Origin: Allopusillimonas ginsengisoli
GTDB taxonomy: Bacteria; Pseudomonadota; Gammaproteobacteria; Burkholderiales; Burkholderiaceae_B
Assembly (NCBI RefSeq): GCF_004153455.1
Contig: NZ_SDQE01000011.1
Span: 1 to 64,000 of the forward strand
Reading direction: 5' to 3'
Length of the DNA: 64,000 nt
In this document: in pieces, positions 17,396-25,500 of the stretch
Position numbering within the stretch: position 1 is the stretch's first letter
Layout: each line of letters begins with the position of its first letter
Made by a program: the position numbers and the translations under genes
Notes under the pieces: model-generated
What the model was told of the DNA's origin: nothing
The model's database searches: none
What the model saw: only the letters and a program-made list of their open reading frames with translations

Positions 17396-18250
17396 TCAAT
17401 CTGCAGGCTCTCCTGGCCGGACTGGCGTGTGCAGCCGCGGCCACAGGTCGCGCAGCAAGGCGGGATCGGGCACGTCGATGCCAAAGCGTTGCGCCAGAAT
17501 ATCCTGCGCGTGCGCGGCGTCCCGCAGGCGTTCTCTCTGGATTTCGCCGTTGGGACGCACCAGTGTGACACGGTCGTTCAGTAGCGACAGGCGCCCTTCT
17601 GTGCTGGCAAGCGCGGCATACAGGGCGTAACGGAAGTGCGATGAAGGGTGCGTGCACAGATAATAGTTCACCGCCTCGTAGTCGATAGGATACTGGGCCT
17701 GAAGATCGAACTGATAAAGCTTGCGCCATTCGCCCTGTAGCAAGGTTTCGAGCAGGTAAAGGCCGTCATGCGACGACACCCTGAATTGACCATGCGCTGT
17801 TTGCTGCGCGCCTTGCTGATCCAGGCATATTGGACCCGTCAGCGTGTTTCCGCCGAACCCGGTATCCACGATGTACTGCCGCTGCTCAACGGACACTTGC
17901 ACCAACATGTGCGAGCGATGAGGCAGGGTATCCGCAGGCTGGTTCCACAGAACGCGCGCGGCGAGGCGTCGCGGCGTAAAGCCCAATTGCTCCAGCACAT
18001 GGGCAAACAGCAGATTGTGTTCATAACAATAGCCGCCGCGGTGGCTGCGCACCAGCTTGGCCTCGAGGCTGGGCAAATCCAGGGCCACCAGCCTGCCCAG
18101 CAGCGGGTCCAGATTCTCGAAGGGTATGTGCTCGGTATGCAGTGCATGCAGCGTCTGCAGCGTACTGAGTGTCGGCGTGGGCGTCTCGCTATAGCCGATA
18201 CGCGCAAAATAGGTATCCAGGTCTATCAGGTGCGAAGGCTGGGGGGACAT
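17396..18250 (-). CDS. nat: Arylamine N-acetyltransferase
   Basis: A 284-residue enzyme that transfers acetyl from acetyl-CoA to arylamines or hydrazines. The Cys-His-Asp triad is Cys75 (RGGYCYEHN), His114 (HRSHMLV) and Asp129 (IVDTGFGGN). Length is standard for bacterial NAT. Downstream is the nitroreductase on the same strand, a combination that could process nitroaromatics through amines, though the two are 78 bases apart and may just be neighbours. Confidence 0.93.
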   Translation of the reverse strand: MSPQPSHLIDLDTYFARIGYSETPTPTLSTLQTLHALHTEHIPFENLDPLLGRLVALDLPSLEAKLVRSHRGGYCYEHNLLFAHVLEQLGFTPRRLAARVLWNQPADTLPHRSHMLVQVSVEQRQYIVDTGFGGNTLTGPICLDQQGAQQTAHGQFRVSSHDGLYLLETLLQGEWRKLYQFDLQAQYPIDYEAVNYYLCTHPSSHFRYALYAALASTEGRLSLLNDRVTLVRPNGEIQRERLRDAAHAQDILAQRFGIDVPDPALLRDLWPRLHTPVRPGEPAD

Positions 18251-18322
18251 GGTGGCTCCGATTGTTCAAGGGCAGCGATTGTTGACGGCAACGCGGTCGG
18301 GTTCTGAGACGAGACGCCTGCA

Positions 18323-18874
18323 TCAGGCCAGTTGCCTGTATCGAAAACAGTCTGTCGTGTGATCCATGATGGCGCCGATGGCTTGCAGGTAAGACTGGCA
18401 GATCGTGGGTCCGACAAAAGTGAAGCCGGCTTTCTTTAGGGCGCGGCTCATGGCTTGGGCTTCGGGCGTAACGAGAGGGATGTCCTCGTGCCGCGCATAG
18501 TGGTGAATCAGGGGCTTGCCGCCTACGAATGACCAGACCAGCGCAACGGGGTCATCCTGCCGCAGCCACGCCTGTGCATTTTGCCGCGCAGCCTTGAGCT
18601 TGAGGCGGTTGCGGATGATGCCGGTGTCGTGCATCAGAACGTCAAAGATATAGTCGTCGTCCATGCCGGCGAGGGCAACGGGATCGAAGCCGAACAGCAC
18701 ATCGCGGTAGCGCGGCCGCTTGCGCAGCACGGTAATCCAGGACAAGCCTGCCTGAAAACCTTCGAGCAGAAGCATTTCGAACAGATGGGCGGGATCGCGC
18801 GAGGGTACGCCCCACTCCTCATCGTGGTAGGCCAGGTAGAGCGGATCGTCGGAGCACCAGTGGCAGCGTTTCAT
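18323..18874 (-). CDS. tag: DNA-3-methyladenine glycosylase I
   Basis: A 183-residue base-excision repair enzyme that removes 3-methyladenine. It starts MKRCHWCSDDPLYLAYHDEEWG, the family opening with zinc ligands Cys4 and His17; the second pair is in DHTTDC near the C-terminus. ATG 18874 matches E. coli Tag; the frame is open upstream for another 106 codons, but that part shows no family similarity and is rich in Arg. Constitutive repair role expected. Confidence 0.95.
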   Translation of the reverse strand: MKRCHWCSDDPLYLAYHDEEWGVPSRDPAHLFEMLLLEGFQAGLSWITVLRKRPRYRDVLFGFDPVALAGMDDDYIFDVLMHDTGIIRNRLKLKAARQNAQAWLRQDDPVALVWSFVGGKPLIHHYARHEDIPLVTPEAQAMSRALKKAGFTFVGPTICQSYLQAIGAIMDHTTDCFRYRQLA

Positions 18875-18954
18875 GGGCTTTATTCTAGCGCCACGCGGAA
18901 GTGATGTCCGGCAGCAGGCGTTGCGTAGTGGGGCGGCGCGGGGGTGATCTTTGC

Positions 18955-19758
18955 CTATATGGCGATATCGTCGCTTTGTGCCGCTGTGGCGGACAGGGTG
19001 CAGGACAAGGCGGCGCAGGCTGCGTGCGCGACGGCCGCACCCAGCACGATCACCGCCGGGCTGCCCAGGCCATGCGCTTGCGCCGTGTCGGCCAGTTGCG
19101 CCAGTGTCGTGATGGCGTGGCGTTGGTCGGCACAAGAGACTCGCTGCACGATGGCCACAGGCAGGGTAGGGGCGAAACCGGCCTGCAGCCATTCGTCAGT
19201 GAGGCTGGCCAGATGGCGCATGCCCATGTAGCAGACGATTGTCATGCCGCTTTTGGCCAGGGCATGCCAGGCGGGCTGGTCGCCGTTTGCGGTATGTGCC
19301 GTGACGAACGCCACACCGCGGGCCACCTCTCGGTGTGTGAGCGGCAGACCGAGTGCGCTGCCTGCCGCAAGGCCGGCGGTGATCCCGCTGACGCTGTCCA
19401 CGTCGATGCCTTGCGATTGCAGCCAGGCGATTTCTTCGCCGCCCCGCCCGAAAATGAACGGATCGCCACCCTTGACGCGGGCGACGGTATAACCGTGTCG
19501 GGCATAGCGTGCCATCAGTCGCAGGATGAACGTCTGTGGCGTGGACTTGCAGCCGCCGCGCTTGCCGACCTTGATCATGCGCGTGCCTGGGCTGGCCAGG
19601 GCCAGTACACCTTCGCCGACGAGATCGTCGACCAGCCACAGTGTGCTTGCGGCGAGGATGCGCAGGGCTTTCAGCGTCAACTGTTCGGGATCGCCGGGGC
19701 CGGCGCCAACCAGCCAGACTTTGCCGGCAGCAGGCCTGTATGGGGGAGTGGCTTTCAT
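18955..19758 (-). CDS. cobA: Uroporphyrinogen-III C-methyltransferase
   Basis: A 267-residue SAM-dependent enzyme that makes precorrin-2 from uroporphyrinogen III, the route to siroheme. Family motifs are VWLVGAGPGDPEQLTLKA at the start, VARVKGGDPFIFGRGGEE, and SGITAGLAAGSALGLPLTH. It is the last gene of the nitrate-assimilation operon, 5 bases after nasA, and supplies siroheme precursor for NirB. No dehydrogenase/ferrochelatase (CysG N-domain) is fused or adjacent. ATG 19758 aligns with family starts. Confidence 0.95.
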   Translation of the reverse strand: MKATPPYRPAAGKVWLVGAGPGDPEQLTLKALRILAASTLWLVDDLVGEGVLALASPGTRMIKVGKRGGCKSTPQTFILRLMARYARHGYTVARVKGGDPFIFGRGGEEIAWLQSQGIDVDSVSGITAGLAAGSALGLPLTHREVARGVAFVTAHTANGDQPAWHALAKSGMTIVCYMGMRHLASLTDEWLQAGFAPTLPVAIVQRVSCADQRHAITTLAQLADTAQAHGLGSPAVIVLGAAVAHAACAALSCTLSATAAQSDDIAI

Positions 19759-19763
19759 GGTAT

Positions 19764-22472
19764 TTAAGCGTCCTTCAGGTTTGCGTGTTCGATCATGCGA
19801 CGCAGCTCGGGCAGGCAGGCGCCGCAGGTGATACCGCATTCGAGCGTGGCTTTGAGCGCGTCGAGGTCCAGGCCTGTGTCCAGCGCCCGCTGGATGGCTT
19901 GATCGCTCACATTGGCGCAGGCGCAGACAATGCGAGCCCGTGCAGTGGGGGTGCTGCGCCCCATGAGCACCTGGCTGGGGCCTTGCGGCGCCTGGCCCGT
20001 ATCAGCCCAGTGCAACAGCGCCTCGGCGGCTCGCACATCGCCGGCCAGCAGCCAGGCACGCAGTGTTTCCCCCTCACGATGCAAGCGGCGAACGATGCCG
20101 CGCGCGGGGTCGTCGAATGCCAGATCGGCTTCTTCCAGCCCTATGTCGCGTATGAGCGCGTCCAGCAGGTCGGGGGCGATGCACGCCGGGCTGGCGATAC
20201 GCAGACGCACGCTTTCGCCGCCCAGGGCCGACGGAATCAGCATGGCAAAGGGGAAGCGGCGCAGCCAGGGCAATAGCTTGCGGCGCAGTGCGGGCGCGCT
20301 CCCCTGTATCCAGGCCTGTGCATGCCAGGCGAACTGCAGCGCTTCGATGCGGGCAGCGCTGTGTTTGAGTTCGGGCTGATGTGAGCGCGGGTCGCGCGCA
20401 CTGTTGGCGAGTGCGTTAACGCCATCGCCGGCGATAAAGCTGCTGCCCCAATGCATGGGCACGAAGGCGTGACCAGGGCGCAGGCTGTCGTCGGCGCTTG
20501 CGGGCAAAATGACGCTGCCTCTGCGGGTGCGTACCCGAACCAATGCGTCATTGCTTAGCGCATATCGCTGCATATCGGTGGGATGCAAGGCGATGCAGGG
20601 CGACTCAGCATGGCGTGTCAGTGCAGGCGCCAGGCCGCTGCGGGTCATGGTGTGCCATTGATCGCGCATGCGCCCGGAGGTCAGCCGCAAGGGGTACTGC
20701 GCGGATACGCCCTCGGCCACAGGGATATAACCGGTGTCGAAAAAGCGGGCGCGCCCGTCAGGGGTCGCGTAACGGCCGTGCCCGTACAGACGCACGGAGG
20801 GGCGCCGCGGGCCAGTTTGCTGTGGATATGGCCATTGCTGGGGCCCTTCGCGCTCTAATACGCCGTAGTCCAATGCACTGTAGTCCAGATCTTGCCCGGC
20901 GGTGCTGCGGGCGTGTTCCGCAAAGATTGCCGCTTCGTTGGCGTAGCTGAACAGGGCGGCTTTGTCGGGGGCGATGCGCGCGGCCAGCTTGCGGGCAATG
21001 GCGCTTGCCAGTTCCCAGTCGGGGCGTGCGTCGCCGGGTGGCTCGATGGCGGCGCGTACACGGCTGATACGCCGTTCGGAGTTGGTGACGGTGCCGTTTT
21101 TTTCGGGCCACGTGGCGGCGGGCAGGACGAGATCGGCATAGGCCAGGGTTTCCGTGTGGGCAAAGGCTTCCTGCACGATGACCAGTTCTGCCTTTTGCAG
21201 GGCCGCACGCACCTTGGCCTGGTCGGGCATGGATTGGGCCGGGTTGGTGGCGGCGATCCACAAGGCCTTAATCTGGCCTTGCAGCACGGCGTCAAAGAGG
21301 TCGATGGCGGTTTTTCCGGGTGTATCGGGTAGCTGGTCTACGCCCCACAGGCGGGCCATTGCCGCTCTGTCGTCCGCGCTGGCAGGGTCGCGGTGGCCGG
21401 GCAGCAGTGTGGCCATCGCGCCGGCTTCGCGGCCGCCCATGGCGTTGGGCTGGCCCGTCAGCGAGAACGGGCCGGTGCCTGGCCGGCCGATGTTCCCGGT
21501 TGCCAGATGCAGGTGTATGAGTGCCGCGTTTTTGGCGGTGCCGCTGCTCGATTGGTTCAGCCCCATGGTGTAGAGCGACAGCGCGGCGTCTGCTTGTCCG
21601 AACCAGCGGGCCGCCCGCACGATATGTTCTGCCGGTACGCCGCAGATATCCTGTGTGGCGCCGGGAGTGAATTCGTGGATGCGTTGCTTGAGGGCGGCGA
21701 AACCCGTTGTGTGCCGCGCGATATAGTTCAGGTCGACCAGTCCGTCCCATACAAGCACATTGAGCATGGCATGAAACAGCGCCACATCGCTGCCGGGCAG
21801 AATGGGCAGATGCAGATCGGCGATGTCGGCAGTATCAGTGCGGCGCGGATCCACGACAATAATCCTGATGCCGGGCCGGCGTTGTTTGGCTGCTTCGAGC
21901 CGGCGAAACAGCACGGGATGCGCAAACGCGGTGTTGGAGCCTGCGATCAGTATCGTATCGGCGTGGTCCAGATCTTCGTAGCTGGCGGGTGGCGCGTCCG
22001 CGCCCAGTGTCAGTTTATAGCCCGACACCGCGCTGGACATGCACAGCCGTGAATTGGTGTCGATGTTGTTGGTGCCAATCAAAGCGCGCGCGAACTTGTT
22101 GAAGACCGCATAGTCTTCGGTGAGCAACTGGCCGGACAGATAAAAGCCCACCGCATCGGGACCGTGCCCGCGTATGATCTCGGCCAGCCGGGAAGCGGTA
22201 AGGTCGTAGGCATCGGCCAGGGCAATGTCGTGGCGTGCGGCGGACTTGTCGGTGCGCCACTGCGCAGACAAAATGCGACTGCCATCACGTCCGACGGTTG
22301 CGGCCAATGCGTGGCCTTTGCTGCACAGCCGGCCCAAGCTGGAGGGATGGCGATCGTCGCCATCCACCGCCAATACCTGCTGGCCGGTGCTGTGTATGCG
22401 TACGCCACAGCCAGTGCCGCAATAGCAGCAGATGGAGTGCGTGGTGCGTAGGGCGGCGGAACGCTCCTTCAT
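19764..22472 (-). CDS. nasA: Assimilatory nitrate reductase, catalytic subunit
   Basis: A 902-residue cytoplasmic molybdopterin enzyme that reduces nitrate to nitrite. The N-terminal [4Fe-4S] site is Cys15, Cys18, Cys22 and Cys50 (CCYCGTGC; RLCSKGH). Molybdopterin-binding tracts follow (GSNTAFAHPVLFRR; YTMGLNQSSSGT). A C-terminal BFD-like [2Fe-2S] domain (VCACANVSD and CGITCGACLPE) would accept electrons, as in the Nas type of proteobacteria. No twin-arginine signal is present, so it stays in the cytoplasm. It overlaps nirD by ATGA and pairs with nirB, nirD and cobA. Confidence 0.95.
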   Translation of the reverse strand: MKERSAALRTTHSICCYCGTGCGVRIHSTGQQVLAVDGDDRHPSSLGRLCSKGHALAATVGRDGSRILSAQWRTDKSAARHDIALADAYDLTASRLAEIIRGHGPDAVGFYLSGQLLTEDYAVFNKFARALIGTNNIDTNSRLCMSSAVSGYKLTLGADAPPASYEDLDHADTILIAGSNTAFAHPVLFRRLEAAKQRRPGIRIIVVDPRRTDTADIADLHLPILPGSDVALFHAMLNVLVWDGLVDLNYIARHTTGFAALKQRIHEFTPGATQDICGVPAEHIVRAARWFGQADAALSLYTMGLNQSSSGTAKNAALIHLHLATGNIGRPGTGPFSLTGQPNAMGGREAGAMATLLPGHRDPASADDRAAMARLWGVDQLPDTPGKTAIDLFDAVLQGQIKALWIAATNPAQSMPDQAKVRAALQKAELVIVQEAFAHTETLAYADLVLPAATWPEKNGTVTNSERRISRVRAAIEPPGDARPDWELASAIARKLAARIAPDKAALFSYANEAAIFAEHARSTAGQDLDYSALDYGVLEREGPQQWPYPQQTGPRRPSVRLYGHGRYATPDGRARFFDTGYIPVAEGVSAQYPLRLTSGRMRDQWHTMTRSGLAPALTRHAESPCIALHPTDMQRYALSNDALVRVRTRRGSVILPASADDSLRPGHAFVPMHWGSSFIAGDGVNALANSARDPRSHQPELKHSAARIEALQFAWHAQAWIQGSAPALRRKLLPWLRRFPFAMLIPSALGGESVRLRIASPACIAPDLLDALIRDIGLEEADLAFDDPARGIVRRLHREGETLRAWLLAGDVRAAEALLHWADTGQAPQGPSQVLMGRSTPTARARIVCACANVSDQAIQRALDTGLDLDALKATLECGITCGACLPELRRMIEHANLKDA

Positions 22473-22807
22473 TCCAGGCCCGGCAATGCGAGGTACACAC
22501 GCCCGTCGTGCAGGCGAACATCAATCGTGCGCACGCACCCGGTGTCCGGCGCGCAGGCCTCGCCATTCTCCAGGTTGATATTCCAGTTATGCAGCGGGCA
22601 GGTAACCGTATGGCCATGTACCAGTCCGTCGGATAATGGGCCGCCCTTGTGCGGGCAGCGATTGAAGACGGCGAACACATGGCCGTCCGATGCCCGAAAG
22701 ACGGCGATGGCGTCCAGGCCTTCAGGGCGAACGATGCGCGCGCCCAGCGGAGGAATGTCGTCAATGTGACAGATGGCTGTCCATACGTGTACGGCGGTGG
22801 TGTTCAT
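22469..22807 (-). CDS. nirD: Nitrite reductase small subunit with intact Rieske ligands
   Basis: A 112-residue partner of NirB. Both Rieske motifs are complete: CPHKG (Cys-x-His) and CPLHNW (Cys-x2-His). E. coli NirD lacks these ligands, so this one should hold a [2Fe-2S] cluster, as in other bacterial and fungal forms. An AAGGA site precedes ATG 22807. It sits between nirB (49 bases) and nasA (overlap) in the operon. Confidence 0.94.
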   Translation of the reverse strand: MNTTAVHVWTAICHIDDIPPLGARIVRPEGLDAIAVFRASDGHVFAVFNRCPHKGGPLSDGLVHGHTVTCPLHNWNINLENGEACAPDTGCVRTIDVRLHDGRVYLALPGLE

Positions 22808-22856
22808 GTTTGTGTGTCCTTGCGTGGGGCAGTGCAGTCAACAGGCCGGCTCATCG

Positions 22857-25289
22857 TCATACCGACAAGGTTTCGAATTCGCGGCGTGCCGGTGAGGCAG
22901 CCACGCGCTCGGCCCAGGGATCTTTAACAAAGGACAGGGCGAACTTCAGCCGTGCATACAGTTGAGCGCGGTTGGCGGCGTCGCCGACGACGCGGGCCTT
23001 GGCGTGCTCCAGTCCCACGCGATCCAGGTAATGGCAGGTGCGCTCCAGATAGAAGGCCTCTTCGCGGTAAAGCTGCAGGAAGGCGCCGCAGTGCTCGAGC
23101 ACTTCCTCAGCCGTTTGCAGCTTGACGAAGAACTGCGCGACTTCTGTCTTGATGCCGCCATTGCCGCCCACGTACAGCTCCCACCCAGAATCCACGGCGA
23201 TGATGCCGATATCCTTGATGCCGGATTCGGCGCAATTGCGAGGGCACCCCGACACCGCCAGCTTGACCTTGTGCGGACTGCCCATGCCTGCGAGTTCTTT
23301 CTCCAGCGCGATACCCATGCCCGTGGAGTCCTGCGTACCAAAGCGGCAGAAGGCTTTGCCCACGCAGGTTTTGACGGTACGCAGGCTTTTGCCGTAGGCA
23401 TAGCCGGAGGGCATGTCCAGATCTTTCCAGACCGCAGGGAGGTCATCTTTTCGAATGCCAAGCAAATCGATGCGCTGCCCGCCTGTCACCTTGACCATGG
23501 GTACCTTGTATTTGTCCGCGACATCCGCAATGCGGCGCAGCTGTGCAGGCGTCGTGACGCCGCCCCACATGCGCGGCACCACGGAATACGTGCCATCTTT
23601 CTGAATATTGGCGTGCGCACGCTCGTTGATGAGGCGAGACTGGGAATCGTCGCGCGCTTCGCCGGGCCAGGTCGAGAGCACGTAGTAGTTGAGCGCGGGC
23701 CGGCAGCTTGCGCAGCCGTCCGAGCTACGCCACTCAAGAAAGCGCATGGCATCGGAAACACTGGTCAGGTGCTGTTCGCGTATGGCCTTGCGGATATTTC
23801 CATGGGTGAACTCTGTGCAGCCACAGAGCGGCTTTTCGGTCTTGGGCTTGATGTCGGCAGCGCCACCGACACAACTGATGAGTATCTGCTCGACCAATCC
23901 CGCGCATGATCCGCAAGAACTTGCGGCCTTGGTGTGCTTCTTGACGTCGTCGACGGTGAACAGGCCTTGTTCCCGAATGGCCTTGACGATCGTCCCCTTG
24001 CACACGCCGTTGCAGCCGCAGACTTCGGTGCTGTCGGGCATATTGGCGATGCTGTTCTCGCCAGCGTGGCCGGTATCGCCGATGGACCCTTCGCCGAACA
24101 TCAGATGTTCGCGCAACTGGGCAATGGACTTGCCTTCGCGGATCAGCCGAAAATACCAGGCGCCATCGACCGTGTCGCCATACAGGCAGGCGCCCACCAG
24201 CTTATCGTCGCGTATCACCAGTTTCTTGTATACACCGCCCACCGGGTCGGCCAATGTGATGGCTTCGGTCTGCGAGCCGCCAACGAAATCGCCCGCGGAA
24301 AACACGTCAATGCCGGTCACTTTGAGCTTGGTCGAGGTTGTGCTGCCCGCATAACGACTGATGCCGAACATGGCCAGATGGTTGGCGGCTACCTTGGCCT
24401 GCTCGAACAAGGGCGCTACAAGGCCGTAGGCCATGCCGCGATGGCTGACACACTCGCCCACGGCGTAGATACTTGGGTCGAAGGTTTGCAGGGTATCGTT
24501 GACGACGATGCCGCGGTCGGTGTGAATGCCGGCCGATGCCGCGAGGTCTGTGTTGGGGCGGATACCGACGGCCATGACGACCAGTGCAGTGTTGATTTCG
24601 CTGCCGTCCTGAAAGCGCAGGGCGCGTACATTGCCGTGCACGTCACCCAGAATCGCTTGCGTCTGCCGCTGCATCAGAAAGGCCAGCCCGCGGTCTTCCA
24701 GGCGCTTTTGCAGCAGGGCTGCTGCCGTGCCGTCAAGCTGCCGGTCGAGCAGCGAGCTGCCCAGATGCACCACGGAAACATCCATGCCGCGCATTGCCAG
24801 CCCGTTGGCGGCCTCCAGCCCGAGCAGGCCGCCGCCGATGACCACTGCGTGCTTGACGCGGCTGGCCGCGTCTATCATCAGGTTCACATCGCGTATGTCG
24901 CGAAACGTGATGACGCCACTCAGATCATGGCCCGGCACTGGCAAAATAATGGGATGTGAACCGGTGGCCAGCAGCAGACGATCATAGTTCGCGGTGATCC
25001 CGTTGCTGGCGACAACTTCCTTGCGCGCGCGGTTGATCCGGATCACGCTTGTATTCAGGTGCAGCGTGACATTGTTTTCGCGATACCAATCCAGGTCGTT
25101 CAGCACGATGTCCTGCAAGGTCTGCTCGCCAGTCAGCACCGGAGAGAGCAGGATGCGGTTGTAGTTGGGGTGCGGCTCGGAACCGAACACGGTAATGTCA
25201 TAGAGATCCGGATCAAGTCTGAGCAGTTCTTCGATCGTGCGTATGCCGGCCATGCCATTGCCGACGACGACTAACTTGTATGTCTTCAT
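22857..25289 (-). CDS. nirB: Assimilatory nitrite reductase (NAD(P)H), large subunit
   Basis: An 810-residue siroheme enzyme that reduces nitrite to ammonium. Order: FAD/NADH domain beginning KLVVVGNGMAG; two BFD-like [2Fe-2S] segments (VCGCNGVCKG with SCGSCAG; LCGCTEFTHG with GCASCRP); siroheme/[4Fe-4S] domain with ligands CVGKAFC and CPRNC. ATG 25289 was chosen because it has GAGG upstream and because a GTG at 25313 would lie at or before the predicted sigma-54 start. It is the first gene of nirB-nirD-nasA-cobA, so nitrogen control should apply to all four. No nitrate/nitrite transporter is in the operon. Confidence 0.95.
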   Translation of the reverse strand: MKTYKLVVVGNGMAGIRTIEELLRLDPDLYDITVFGSEPHPNYNRILLSPVLTGEQTLQDIVLNDLDWYRENNVTLHLNTSVIRINRARKEVVASNGITANYDRLLLATGSHPIILPVPGHDLSGVITFRDIRDVNLMIDAASRVKHAVVIGGGLLGLEAANGLAMRGMDVSVVHLGSSLLDRQLDGTAAALLQKRLEDRGLAFLMQRQTQAILGDVHGNVRALRFQDGSEINTALVVMAVGIRPNTDLAASAGIHTDRGIVVNDTLQTFDPSIYAVGECVSHRGMAYGLVAPLFEQAKVAANHLAMFGISRYAGSTTSTKLKVTGIDVFSAGDFVGGSQTEAITLADPVGGVYKKLVIRDDKLVGACLYGDTVDGAWYFRLIREGKSIAQLREHLMFGEGSIGDTGHAGENSIANMPDSTEVCGCNGVCKGTIVKAIREQGLFTVDDVKKHTKAASSCGSCAGLVEQILISCVGGAADIKPKTEKPLCGCTEFTHGNIRKAIREQHLTSVSDAMRFLEWRSSDGCASCRPALNYYVLSTWPGEARDDSQSRLINERAHANIQKDGTYSVVPRMWGGVTTPAQLRRIADVADKYKVPMVKVTGGQRIDLLGIRKDDLPAVWKDLDMPSGYAYGKSLRTVKTCVGKAFCRFGTQDSTGMGIALEKELAGMGSPHKVKLAVSGCPRNCAESGIKDIGIIAVDSGWELYVGGNGGIKTEVAQFFVKLQTAEEVLEHCGAFLQLYREEAFYLERTCHYLDRVGLEHAKARVVGDAANRAQLYARLKFALSFVKDPWAERVAASPARREFETLSV

Positions 25290-25322
25290 CTGGTGCCTCG
25301 TGGAATCTGTCACCCCTGCTCA

Positions 25323-25339
25323 CGCAAAACGCATGCCAG
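25323..25339 (-). promoter_or_regulatory. Sigma-54 promoter of the nirB operon
   Basis: On the minus strand the sequence is CTGGCATGCGTTTTGCG. The GG of the -24 element and the GC of the -12 element are exactly 12 bases apart. It matches the YTGGCACG-N4-TTGCW consensus at most positions (one change in the -24 block, one flanking). Transcription would begin near 25312, leaving a short leader before ATG 25289. Confidence 0.75.
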
Positions 25340-25405
25340 CTTGTGTTCAGAAGCTCCCCACCCTGTGCTTGGGCGGAAGAGCATCTCCTTGCGGCAATCC
25401 TCCCA

Positions 25406-25420
25406 TGGTGCGTTGCACCA
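25406..25420. repeat. Inverted repeat in the nirB leader side
   Basis: TGGTGCGTTGCACCA is a 15-base perfect inverted repeat between the NtrC-like site and the sigma-54 promoter. Its arms point the opposite way from NtrC half-sites. It could be a second regulator's site (for example a nitrate-responsive or LysR protein); this is unproven. Confidence 0.4.
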
Positions 25421-25442
25421 GAATCGTGCGCTGCGCAAGCCT

Positions 25443-25461
25443 TGGCACTGTTATCGTGCCA
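25443..25461. promoter_or_regulatory. NtrC-type enhancer site
   Basis: TGGCAC-N7-GTGCCA is a perfect inverted repeat and contains GCAC-N7-GTGC, the core spacing of NtrC sites at glnA-type promoters. It lies about 140 bases upstream of the predicted sigma-54 start of nirB, a normal enhancer distance. It also overlaps the -35 area of the divergent dinB promoter. Assignment is by pattern and context. Confidence 0.6.
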
Positions 25462-25467
25462 GTGTTC

Positions 25468-25490
25468 TATAATGCTGTGCATTCATACAG
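25468..25490 (+). promoter_or_regulatory. dinB promoter -10 and LexA box
   Basis: TATAAT at 25468-25473 is a perfect -10. Directly after it CTGTGCATTCATACAG (25475-25490) is a full CTGT-N8-ACAG LexA operator covering the transcription start. A weak -35 (TTGGCA, 25442-25447) has long spacing. The box ends 10 bases before the dinB ATG, so LexA binding should block transcription until DNA damage. Confidence 0.85.
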
Positions 25491-25500
25491 CGATACTGTC

